A DNA stretch of 64,000 nt. Source: CAYNHF01 sp964397045 (GTDB lineage Bacteria > Actinomycetota > Acidimicrobiia > Spongiisociales > UBA5794). Below, one piece after another: positions 8,711-16,668 of this stretch (position 1 is its first letter; every line of letters starts with the position of its first letter). The notes beneath the pieces were generated by a model. That model was not told where the DNA came from, did no database searches, and saw only the letters and a program-made list of their open reading frames with translations. Where the stretch lies: positions 1-64,000 of the forward strand of contig CAYNHF010000038.1 of assembly GCA_964397045.1 (NCBI GenBank), in the 5' to 3' direction. The translations under genes were made by a program, and so were the position numbers.

Positions 8711-9169
8711 ATGAGGACAAAGCAGCGAAACAGTCAGATCCTTCTCAGCGGCATCGGTGTCGCCGTAGTAACGCTCCTAGTGATGGCGATCGCCCTGGCA
8801 ATGCAGCCAACACCGCAGCTTGACCCGGCGAGCCCCGAGGGCACCGTCCAGCGCTACTTCCAGGCTGTCCTGGACGACGATGACGAGCTCGCCTCGTCCT
8901 ACCTGACCGGCGACCTCGCCGATCGTTGCGGGGCGCCTGAGTTCCGCCACCGATCAGACGAGGACCTCGGTGTGGTCATTGTCGACACCGAGGCTCGCGG
9001 GGATCAGGTGCGGGTCGACGTCGAACTCACCGAAACCTATGGCTCGGGCCCCTTCGGCGGGAGCTCTTACACGTTTCAGGAGACGTTCATCCTCGAAGAG
9101 GAAGCAGGCCGTTGGCTGATTGCCGAACGGCCTTGGCCCGACCCTTACTGTCCGGAGGTATCACAATGA
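8711..9169 (+). CDS. Membrane-anchored NTF2-like protein
   Basis: 152 residues from the ATG at 8711; the longer frame upstream has no support. One N-terminal membrane helix (about residues 11-32, LLSGIGVAVVTLLVMAIALA) is followed by a small soluble domain. SPEGTVQRYFQAVLDDDDELASSYL is the usual opening of NTF2-fold lipoprotein-like domains, and the end EEAGRWLIAERPW is the usual final strand. Such domains bind ligands or act as accessory modules outside the cell. Its stop overlaps the start of the next membrane protein (ATGA), so the two are co-translated and probably work together. No catalytic motif is visible. Confidence 0.75.
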   Translation: MRTKQRNSQILLSGIGVAVVTLLVMAIALAMQPTPQLDPASPEGTVQRYFQAVLDDDDELASSYLTGDLADRCGAPEFRHRSDEDLGVVIVDTEARGDQVRVDVELTETYGSGPFGGSSYTFQETFILEEEAGRWLIAERPWPDPYCPEVSQ

Positions 9170-10896
9170 TCATGCTGGAGATTCTCTCATCGTTGATTCC
9201 ACTAGCCATCGTGATCGGTCTTGTGGTGCTGGTGGTGCGCCTGGTTGCGAAGAAGAAGCCGGCGGACCAAGACCTCGGCGGCGAAACCGCGGGCGTCGTC
9301 CTGCGCCGCCTCTTTGTCTACATGACCATGCTCGTCACGCTCACGCTGTCTGCCATCGGCGTCGCCGGGCTGATCGACACGGTGACGGAGTGGGGAACTG
9401 TGACCCGCAGCGCCGACAGCACGGCGCTGTTCATCGCCTTCGTTGTCGTTGCACTCCCCGTCTTCTCGATCCTTGCGTTCTCCACGCGGCGGCGCCTCCG
9501 AGACGACCCGACGGAACGGACCTCGACCGGATGGGCGTTCTACCTGACCGTCGTCCTCACCGGCTCGCTCGTCGCCGCGATGGTGCTGGTCGGCGGCCTG
9601 ATCGTCGAGTTGTTCGATGGCTTGAGCCTGGACGGGACGCTGCTGGTCAACGCCGTCGTGTGGACCTCCATTTGGGCGGCGCACTGGCGGGTCATGCGGC
9701 GCGAGTCAAACCCAGTCAAGATGCAGCTCGCCATGGTCGCAGGGTCCGGAATCGGGTTTGTGGCGGTGGCCAGTGGGGCCGGTGGATTGGTGGCAGCGAT
9801 CCTGGACGATCTGTATTCGGGCTGGTTCCTTACATCTCTGATTGAGCCAAGTCTCGATCCAATCGTTGGGTCACTGGTGGTCCTCGCCGTCGGAGCCCCC
9901 GTCTGGTGGTTGTACTGGTTCCGCAACACGCTGACCGAGCGCCGTACGCCGATGTGGCTCGCGTATGTGCTGCTGTTTGGCGTGCTCGGCGCGGCGATCA
10001 CCGTGATCACGGGTGTTGGGATCACCATCTTTGGTGTCCTGCAGTGGCTGATAGGCACCCCAGACGCGGGCGCGGCGGCGCAATTCGCCTTCCTTCCTGG
10101 CGCGATCGCTGCGATATCTGTCGGAGCTGCCGGCTGGGGATACCACGGGCGTGTCCTCGGCGAACGCGACGACCGCAGGCGTACCGAGGTCGATCGCGTA
10201 TACGACTATCTGTTGGCGGGGTCTGGTCTTGTGGTCGCAGCAGGCGGGCTGGCGACACTGGTTTCCATCGGGATCGACGCGGTGGGGGCGCGCGAGATCG
10301 CATCCTCGACCACAGGGAATGCGGCGGCCGCCGCGATCACGCTACTCGTCGTTGGCGTGCCGCTGTGGTGGCGGTACTGGTCGACCATTCAACGCTACCG
10401 GCGGGAGGATCCGACCAAGGAGCTGATCTCACCGACACGCCGGACCTACCTGTTCCTGCTCTTCGGGCTGAGCGGGCTCATTGCCATCGTTGACCTTGTC
10501 GTGCTGGTGACCATGGCCCTTACCGACCTGCTCGAGGGTTCATTCGGTGCGGCAACGCTGAGCGACATCGCGGTGCCGATCGCGCTCCTGGTGACTACCG
10601 GGGCCATAGCCTGGTATCACTTCGTGATCTTCCGCGAGGATCGAGCCGAGGCGCCAGAGCCTGCCAGAGCTGTGCTTCGTGAGGTGATTCTCGTGAGCAG
10701 TGACGGTCACGACCTGGTAGCGGCGCTGACGGCGTCTACCGAGGCTCGTGTCCAGACCTTGCACAAGTCTGGGAATCCGGTGCGTGCCGGGTCGATCGAC
10801 CAGGTGCTCGAGGATCTCGCCGTCGAGAGTCACACCAGGGTTGTCGTGGTCGACGATGAGGACGCGGGCTATCAGATCATTGCACTGGACGCCTGA
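9166..10896 (+). CDS. Polytopic membrane protein, DUF5671-like
   Basis: 576 residues from the ATG at 9166, preceded by GGAGG at a good distance and overlapping the previous stop by four bases. I count about 13 hydrophobic segments. Within them a pattern recurs: a Tyr/Phe-rich loop, two or three helices, then a W-x-Y/H-W cluster (AAHWRVMRRES, VWWLYWFRNT, LWWRYWSTI, AWYHFVIFRED). This indicates tandem copies of a three- or four-helix unit as in DUF5671 proteins. The last 85 or so residues are a soluble domain with several Asp/Glu (VVVVDDEDAGYQ). Transport or sensing is possible; no function is known to me. Confidence 0.75.
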   Translation: MIMLEILSSLIPLAIVIGLVVLVVRLVAKKKPADQDLGGETAGVVLRRLFVYMTMLVTLTLSAIGVAGLIDTVTEWGTVTRSADSTALFIAFVVVALPVFSILAFSTRRRLRDDPTERTSTGWAFYLTVVLTGSLVAAMVLVGGLIVELFDGLSLDGTLLVNAVVWTSIWAAHWRVMRRESNPVKMQLAMVAGSGIGFVAVASGAGGLVAAILDDLYSGWFLTSLIEPSLDPIVGSLVVLAVGAPVWWLYWFRNTLTERRTPMWLAYVLLFGVLGAAITVITGVGITIFGVLQWLIGTPDAGAAAQFAFLPGAIAAISVGAAGWGYHGRVLGERDDRRRTEVDRVYDYLLAGSGLVVAAGGLATLVSIGIDAVGAREIASSTTGNAAAAAITLLVVGVPLWWRYWSTIQRYRREDPTKELISPTRRTYLFLLFGLSGLIAIVDLVVLVTMALTDLLEGSFGAATLSDIAVPIALLVTTGAIAWYHFVIFREDRAEAPEPARAVLREVILVSSDGHDLVAALTASTEARVQTLHKSGNPVRAGSIDQVLEDLAVESHTRVVVVDDEDAGYQIIALDA

Positions 10897-10980
10897 GGTC
10901 GGCAGCGCCGCGACGCACGCGCGGTGGGAACCCGCTGGCGGGTCCCTGGCGTTCAATTGGTGCGATCTACGAGGCGGTCT

Positions 10981-11781
10981 TTGAGAACTCGAGCATTGCT
11001 TGTCGTTCCAGTGGTGGCGCTGCTACTCGCGGCGTGCGCCGCGGACACCGCCGCAGAGCCGGAACCGAATACCACCGTTTCCGCGTTGCCGGATGCTGAT
11101 CCCGCGGCAACAACCACGACCCTGGCCGCCCCGCCCACGACCCCACCGGACGTCGCACCAACCACGACTCAAGGGGCCGAGACATCGACTACCTCCACGA
11201 CGTCGTTGGCCGGTGGTCCGATCGACTTCGGACCAAGGAGCGGAGACGTTCTCGCAGTGGTTGGAGTCGCGCATGACGACACGCTCAATCTGCGGGCCGC
11301 CCCCGGACCAACTCAGGAGATTCTCGATACCATCAGCCCGCTCTACGTGGGTCTCGTCGCCGCGGGCGAAACCTGGGAGCGGCCGGGTGCGTTCTGGGTG
11401 AAGGTCGACTACGAAGCCACCTTCGGCTGGGTGCACATGGGCTTTGTGGCCTACTCGGGCGGCACCAACGACGTGACCGCACAAGTAGTTGCCGCCCTCG
11501 GTGAGATTCCTCTGGCCACCACCATGGAGGAGTTGGGCCTCCTGGCGGCAGACACCTTTGCTACGGAGGAGCCGCCGTCGAAGGTCGTGATGGTTGCCGG
11601 GCCGCAGGCGGGTGACTTCGGAGAGGTGGCATACGACGTCATCGGTATCGGAGACGATGCGGTGCGCGGCGTTCGGCTGCATGTGTTCGGTGAACCGGTG
11701 GCTGAGGGGTTCGGCCTGAAGGCGATTGAAGCCACCGACCTGTGTGCACGAGGCGTGAGCTTCGACGGGTTCTGCGTCTGA
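10981..11781 (+). CDS. Lipoprotein with Thr/Pro stalk and SH3-like domain
   Basis: 266 residues from a TTG with GAGG eight bases upstream, giving the compact lipoprotein signal RTRALLVVPVVALLLAAC (Cys about 19). A GTG at 10924 would add 19 residues without a better ribosome binding site. Residues about 25-80 are a Thr/Pro-rich stalk. Residues about 95-155 (LNLRAAPGP, WVKVDYEATFGWVHMGFVAY) form a bacterial SH3-like domain, often used for peptidoglycan binding. The C-terminal 90 residues are unassigned and hold two Cys that may form a disulfide. It lies 84 bases after the DUF5671-like gene, possibly in one unit. A surface or wall-associated role is inferred. Confidence 0.75.
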   Translation: MRTRALLVVPVVALLLAACAADTAAEPEPNTTVSALPDADPAATTTTLAAPPTTPPDVAPTTTQGAETSTTSTTSLAGGPIDFGPRSGDVLAVVGVAHDDTLNLRAAPGPTQEILDTISPLYVGLVAAGETWERPGAFWVKVDYEATFGWVHMGFVAYSGGTNDVTAQVVAALGEIPLATTMEELGLLAADTFATEEPPSKVVMVAGPQAGDFGEVAYDVIGIGDDAVRGVRLHVFGEPVAEGFGLKAIEATDLCARGVSFDGFCV

Positions 11782-11907
11782 GCCCAGCGTCGGGTGACGT
11801 CGCGGACAGGGTGACCGATTCGGTGCTCCAGAGCCTGCAATCGCGGGATTGGGTACCGTTTGTCGCGCCGCTCTATCCTCGCCACGGAGAGCAGAGGAGG
11901 ACACAAG

Positions 11908-13152
11908 GTGACGAGGTTCTACGACCAGGAGCCCGGGACCAGAATCTCCCGCTGGGATCTCGGCGAGAACCCTCAAGCTTTGATCGAGGCCACCGGCGAG
12001 CGACCGGTGATGTACACATGGCTCGGCACCGACCCCAAGACGGAGCATCCCTTCAACGTATACGGCGACATCTGCAGCCAGCCGGATGCCCTCCGGCAGA
12101 CTTTTGATATCAACTCCGCGGTGGTTCCCGACCTTGCTGCACGGCTGGTCGAGCGCGACTACACCGGGGCGGTGGGGTATGGCCTTGGTACCTCGCAGTT
12201 TGCGCCGCACACTTCGCTGGCTGCCTTTTGGTTCTACGCAGGATGGGACGCGCGGGAGATCGGTTCGCTCGAGTTCGTCGGCTACCCGCGCCGGCTCGAC
12301 TTCGATCGATACGTTGCGCTCGCGTACTCGGGGAGTGGCGCAACGGTAGACACGATGCGAGCTGCCGAGGCGATGCGAGAGCACGGCGCCTATCAGGTGG
12401 CAATCACCAGCGTTGCCGGCAGCCCACTCACCGAACTGTGTGACGAGACCATCGTGTGTGCAGGGGGCTTCGACACCGGTGGGTCCGACACGTTTCACTA
12501 CACCACCCGACTCGCCGCCTCGATCTGGTTGGCGCTCGAGATCGGAGCGGTGACCGAACCTGACACCCGGGACTGGGTTGAGCTGCGGAGGCGTCTCTTT
12601 TCCCTGCCGGATGTGATGGAAGCGCAGTTCGAGTCCATCAGTGATCGGGCGCGGGTTCTCGCCGAACGGTATCGGGACATCCGCAGCGTGTTCATCGTCG
12701 GATCCGGAGCAGGGGAGGGACTCGCTGAGGAGATCGCACTGAAGTACGACGAGATGAGCCACATACCGGCCAAGGGGATGAGCCCGGGTCGGCATCTTCA
12801 CGGAGCGCTGGGGACTACTCGGCCGAACATCCTCACGGTGGTGGTCGCTCCCGGCGGAGACCCCAACTATGCGGCCCTACGCGACGTTGCGCAGGTCACC
12901 ATGATGCTCAAGTCACCATCCATCGGCATCGTGAGCGCCGGCGACACGGCGGTGGTGGAGCAGTTGGACGATGTCTTTCGGCTGCCGGAGGACGATCCGG
13001 TGTTGTTTCCTGTGCTCGCGATCTTGCCCGGCCAGTTGCTTGCGTACTTCGCCGGGGTCGCGCAAGGCGACGTGAACCCCGATACTCAGCGATCCAATAT
13101 CGCCAGGCACGCCAAGGTCTGGCACTGGCTCTTTCCTACCGACGCACATTGA
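11908..13152 (+). CDS. SIS-domain sugar isomerase-like protein
   Basis: 414 residues from a GTG with GAGGAGG upstream (MTRFYDQEPG). It carries two SIS folds, as in the isomerase half of GlmS and in AgaS/FrlB-type proteins: the first at about residues 60-200 (VALAYSGSGATVDTMRAAEAMREHG, ITSVAGSPLTELCD), the second at about 265-385 (SVFIVGSGAGEGLAEEIALKYDEM, PAKGMSPGRHLHG). No glutaminase domain is present, so it probably deglycates or isomerises a phosphorylated amino or keto sugar. A PfkB kinase and a Gfo/Idh/MocA C-domain lie just downstream, which supports sugar or inositol catabolism. The exact substrate cannot be read from sequence. Confidence 0.85.
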   Translation: MTRFYDQEPGTRISRWDLGENPQALIEATGERPVMYTWLGTDPKTEHPFNVYGDICSQPDALRQTFDINSAVVPDLAARLVERDYTGAVGYGLGTSQFAPHTSLAAFWFYAGWDAREIGSLEFVGYPRRLDFDRYVALAYSGSGATVDTMRAAEAMREHGAYQVAITSVAGSPLTELCDETIVCAGGFDTGGSDTFHYTTRLAASIWLALEIGAVTEPDTRDWVELRRRLFSLPDVMEAQFESISDRARVLAERYRDIRSVFIVGSGAGEGLAEEIALKYDEMSHIPAKGMSPGRHLHGALGTTRPNILTVVVAPGGDPNYAALRDVAQVTMMLKSPSIGIVSAGDTAVVEQLDDVFRLPEDDPVLFPVLAILPGQLLAYFAGVAQGDVNPDTQRSNIARHAKVWHWLFPTDAH

Positions 13153-13182
13153 CCACCCCCATCCACAACTCGAAACCACGAC

Positions 13183-13791
13183 GTGGAGGATGATCTGATG
13201 CACAACGTCACGATGCTGGGCGCCGGGCTCATCAAGTACGAAACGGGTGCGATTGGTCAGTTCGAGGTGGCCTGGAGCTTCCGTGGTGGAATGGACCTGC
13301 GAGACGAGGTGTCGGGCACTGAGGGCACCATCTGGGTGAACCACTGGCTGCGGACCGGTTTCGAGATGTTCACCAACGTGGGTCAGGGTGGCTACGTGGC
13401 AGAGAAGGCAGAAGGGGACACTGGGTGGCTCTTTCTCGTTGGAGACGAACTGGTCGAACTCGGTTACGTGCCGATGTTCTCACGCATGCTCGACGCACTC
13501 GATTCCGGAACGGAACCGATGGAGACGTTCTACGACGGCTACGTGGTGAACGCCATCATGGATGCGGCCTATGCCTCGATCGAATCAGGGAGTTGGGAGC
13601 CGGTGGGTCAGGACGTCTGGCGGGGTATCGAGGGTGCCGAAACCGCCACGGCGTATCAGGACTACGACGACGACTTCTTCCTCATCAAGGAAGAGATGAT
13701 GCCGGACGGCAAGAGCAAGGTGATCCTGAAGGAGAAGGTAGGAGGCAAGGTGATCGAGCGGATTACCCAGCTCGCCCCAGTATCGACGTGA
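13183..13791 (+). CDS. Gfo/Idh/MocA C-terminal domain without its NAD domain
   Basis: About 200 residues from a GTG; an ATG at 13198 with GGAGG upstream is an alternative. It matches the substrate-binding half of Gfo/Idh/MocA dehydrogenases (GLIKYETGAIGQFEVAWSF, DEVSGTEGTIWVNHW, ETFYDGYVVNAIMDAAY). The usual N-terminal Rossmann half, about 150 residues with a GxGxxG site, is absent, and the SIS gene ends only 30 bases upstream in the same frame. It is either a truncated relic or an independent substrate-binding protein. The reading frame is intact with no internal stop, which argues against long-term decay. Its 3' end overlaps the convergent kinase by 29 bases. Confidence 0.65.
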   Translation: MEDDLMHNVTMLGAGLIKYETGAIGQFEVAWSFRGGMDLRDEVSGTEGTIWVNHWLRTGFEMFTNVGQGGYVAEKAEGDTGWLFLVGDELVELGYVPMFSRMLDALDSGTEPMETFYDGYVVNAIMDAAYASIESGSWEPVGQDVWRGIEGAETATAYQDYDDDFFLIKEEMMPDGKSKVILKEKVGGKVIERITQLAPVST

Positions 13792-14713
13792 CGTCGCTGG
13801 GGCTGGGGCCGTCGAGCACGCCGCGTCCGGAAGAGATCACAAGTGCGGCCACCGCGTTGCCGAATCCCAGCGCAGCAGCCAGGTTCTGGCCATTCGAGAG
13901 CGAAGCGAGCACGCCGGCATTGAAGGAATCGCCCGCGCCTACGGTCGACAGCACGTCGACCGGAAATCCAGGCGCGTCGATGCGTCCGGATGCGCTGAAT
14001 CCCGCTGCTCCGGCAGCTCCCAGTTTTGCGACGACGGTGCCTGCTCCACTGTCGAGGAGTGCTGAAGCTGCGTCGTCGAGCGACGTGGTCCCGGTACAGG
14101 TGAGCAGTTCGTATTCGTTTCCGATGAGGTAGTCGGTGTGCGGTAGGACGGCGATCCACTCGGCTTCGGTGGCGGGCGGCGGGACGATCGGGCCCACATC
14201 CAGAGCGGTCGTCGTGCCGGCCGCCTGTGCTCGCTCCAGCAACCGGGCACCGGCGTCGCCCCGCATGCCGCTGAGCAGGTGATATCCGGATAGCAGCAGG
14301 TTGTCGGCAGCCTCGATGAGCCCAACCGGAAGGTGGTCCGGTGTGTAGGCCCGACCGGATCCTGGATGATGGAAGGAGAGGCGGGCGCGGTCCCGGTCGG
14401 TGGCGACGATGGTCATCGAGGTAGCCGATCCGTCGCGCCGCAAGCCCTGGAGGCCAACGCCCCGTGCCTCCAGCCAGTCCGACAGCATGCTTCCGGCTGC
14501 GTCGTCCGCCACCACGCTGCACAAGACGGTGTCTGCGCCGAGCCCCGCGGCTACATAGGCGCTGTTGGCGCCGTTGCCCCCCAGTGTCATCGTGGGAGGG
14601 TCTCCTGTGAAGGAAATACTCTCAGGTGTGAACTCGTCACCGCTCGGCGTCGGGAGATCTTCCAACCCCGTCATGAAGATATCGAGGGTTGTTGTACCGA
14701 TCACGACGAGCAT
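13763..14713 (-). CDS. PfkB-family carbohydrate kinase
   Basis: 316 residues from the ATG at 14713, which follows GTGGAGG; the longer frame is not supported. It opens with VVIGTTTLDIF, has the GGNGANSAYVAAGLGA substrate and lid motif near residues 45-60, and the PfkB signature DVLSTVGAGDSFNAGVL near 260-275, where the Asp of GAGD is the catalytic base. These kinases phosphorylate ribose, fructose, adenosine or related sugars with ATP. Given the neighbouring SIS protein and dehydrogenase domain, a keto- or amino-sugar is likely. It is transcribed toward those genes, and the 3' ends overlap. Confidence 0.9.
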   Translation of the reverse strand: MLVVIGTTTLDIFMTGLEDLPTPSGDEFTPESISFTGDPPTMTLGGNGANSAYVAAGLGADTVLCSVVADDAAGSMLSDWLEARGVGLQGLRRDGSATSMTIVATDRDRARLSFHHPGSGRAYTPDHLPVGLIEAADNLLLSGYHLLSGMRGDAGARLLERAQAAGTTTALDVGPIVPPPATEAEWIAVLPHTDYLIGNEYELLTCTGTTSLDDAASALLDSGAGTVVAKLGAAGAAGFSASGRIDAPGFPVDVLSTVGAGDSFNAGVLASLSNGQNLAAALGFGNAVAALVISSGRGVLDGPSPSDVTSILGRAG

Positions 14714-14774
14714 GCCGCCTCCACTTCGCCGGGATCGTGAGGCTACCGCGCTCGATTCAATTGACGTGGGCATC

Positions 14775-14925
14775 GTGTCGGCCGTGGCTACCTGTGAGAC
14801 TCACCTGACCATCGATCGGCCGGTTGCGGAGACCTCCGCTTACCTCGGTGACTTCCGCAACGCGGCGCGCTGGGTTGGGCTGGTCGCGCTGGGCGTGTGG
14901 GGAAGGCGCAATGGCGAGAATCGAC
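14775..14925 (+). pseudogene. Remnant of an SRPBCC (polyketide-cyclase-like) gene
   Basis: The plus-strand frame reads ETHLTIDRPVAETSAYLGDF followed by RNAARW, the typical first strand and helix of SRPBCC/Polyketide_cyc2 proteins (roughly T-x-x-I-x-R-P-x-x-E-x-F-x-Y-L-x-D). It then runs into unrelated sequence, and the rest of the usual 140-150 residues is missing. There is no ribosome binding site for the GTG at about 14775. It lies in the 305-base gap between two minus-strand genes, so it is probably a leftover from a deletion. Confidence 0.55.
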
Positions 14926-15018
14926 CGCTCCGCATCCGCGGTCGAGATCGCGGCATAGCCATCGCCTCCGTGGCGCGACCGGCGCGGCGATGCGAGTGCG
15001 GACGGCTCGACAGTGCGC

Positions 15019-16404
15019 CTACGGATAGACCGTCGCGAGGCCGACAACTCCGATGACGGCGCGGGCGTCTCCCACCACCGGGACCAGATCGTACAGGTAG
15101 GCACCGGCGAGGTCAGTCGCGTAGAGGGCACCCACATCTGCCCCACACCCCTGCCAGCCGTACACCGCCATCTGGCTGCCGACGATATCGACCATCGCGA
15201 CTCCATCCGCCACGATCGAAGCAGGGACGACTATCGGCAGAAACGCGCCGGTACCGTCCGGTTGGAGTGTCGCAACTGCCGATGCGCCACAGTCGCCCGA
15301 CCACTGCAGATACGTCTCTGCAGTCGTCGGCCAGGCATCGTGGTATCCGAAATCAACAACGATCGGGGGAGCAGCCGGGTACTCGGTCATTGGCACTCCC
15401 GCGGTGCCGTCGGTTTCGAGCAGCCAGAGGCGGCCGTAGTAGGTGTGCGGATTTCCGTCGGAGTCAATGGGGGCCGAGGCGGGGCCTTGTCCGTAACAAA
15501 CGGCGAGGTACGTGTCTGCATCCCACCAGCGAACCGGTTCGCACCGGTGATCTGGGGGAACCCACAGCTCCTGGAGCAGGGTTCCCGAATTGGATACTGC
15601 CGCGATACCGCCGTGGTGCATCACGAGCATCGACGTCCCGCCGTAGCCGTACAGCCAGCGGAGCGAGGAGTCGGCGTCGAGATAGGGCTGCTGATACACC
15701 GTGGCGAGAAGCGACCCGCCGGGGGATCGGCGCTCCAGCCACTCGTCGGTGCCGTCTGATTGATAAACGACCACGTTGGCGCCTGTGGGCCGAGTGAGCG
15801 TGACCGGCCAGCCGAAGCTGTACGTGTATTCGGGGAAGCCGGCAGCGTGGACCAAACTTGTGACTCCGGTGGTCATGTCGACGACCGCCCACTCTCTGTC
15901 GTCGAGCGTGGCGCCGGTGGCGCCGATGAGCGCCGACGTCCCGCGTGCGTCCACCAACTCCCAGGGTCGATCGCTCGCCTGCCACGAAGCCACCTCGTAG
16001 CGATCTCCGGCGGCCTCGACGAGGTACAACACCACCGGCCCTTCTCGAATGTCGCTGGAGTCGACTGGAGCTGCCTTGGAGCTGTCGTAGAGCACGACAT
16101 ACCAGCCTTTGCCGACGTCTCCCCACGGCACCGCGCTGCGATCGAGCGCGGTCGGGAGGTAGGGATCGGTGGTCACCGCGGCCGTAGTCGTTGTGGCTGC
16201 CGTTGGAGAGGGTGCCGCGGTGGTCGTCGTCGCCATCACAGTGGTAGTGGTGGTGGGAGCCGTGGTGGTCGACGCCGGTGCGGTTGTGGTCGTTTGAGTC
16301 GGAGCGGTGCTGGTTCCTGTGGGATTGATGGTCGCCGTCGGCTCGTCTGCGGCACACGCCGCCACCAGCAACAGCATGGCCACTACAACGATGCTCGATC
16401 GCAC
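15019..16404 (-). CDS. Lipoprotein with Thr/Ala stalk and beta-propeller-like domain
   Basis: About 461 residues from the GTG at 16404, which has GAGGA six bases upstream; a GTG two codons earlier is also in frame. The signal ends in lipobox LLVAAC. Residues about 22-80 are a Thr/Ala-rich stalk. The remainder has recurring W-x-x-V-D and D-G-T motifs (WAVVDMTTGVTSLVHAAG, YVVLYDS, LWLLETDGTAG) as in beta-propeller or YncE-like folds. No catalytic motif is visible, and the protein family is unknown to me. It is expected on the outer face of the membrane. It is followed by a 305-base gap containing a gene remnant. Confidence 0.75.
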   Translation of the reverse strand: MRSSIVVVAMLLLVAACAADEPTATINPTGTSTAPTQTTTTAPASTTTAPTTTTTVMATTTTAAPSPTAATTTTAAVTTDPYLPTALDRSAVPWGDVGKGWYVVLYDSSKAAPVDSSDIREGPVVLYLVEAAGDRYEVASWQASDRPWELVDARGTSALIGATGATLDDREWAVVDMTTGVTSLVHAAGFPEYTYSFGWPVTLTRPTGANVVVYQSDGTDEWLERRSPGGSLLATVYQQPYLDADSSLRWLYGYGGTSMLVMHHGGIAAVSNSGTLLQELWVPPDHRCEPVRWWDADTYLAVCYGQGPASAPIDSDGNPHTYYGRLWLLETDGTAGVPMTEYPAAPPIVVDFGYHDAWPTTAETYLQWSGDCGASAVATLQPDGTGAFLPIVVPASIVADGVAMVDIVGSQMAVYGWQGCGADVGALYATDLAGAYLYDLVPVVGDARAVIGVVGLATVYP

Positions 16405-16583
16405 GATCACTCCTCAAGCTGGGCTTACGTCACCATGGCTGCCGCCCCGGGGCTCGACCAGGGCCGGATGCCTCGTCCTGCAATCCTCATGGGTGCAACG
16501 GCAGTGCGGAGGCCTGACTGAAGGCGGAAAGCATTGCGTTTCGCATGCGTGATTCGGGCAACTGAGTCTCCCCTCCGAAGGCC

Positions 16584-16589
16584 TACAAT
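16584..16589 (+). promoter_or_regulatory. Possible -10 box of the nucleotidase gene
   Basis: TACAAT lies 80 bases upstream of the UshA-like start. It fits the sigma-70-type -10 consensus, but I see no good -35 box at 17-18 bases. Confidence 0.35.
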
Positions 16590-16668
16590 GCAGAGCAGCT
16601 GCTTCGGTGTGGACGAGACAATTGAAGCACCGGAGAGTTGGGGACAATCCGGGATTCAAGGAGGGGAT

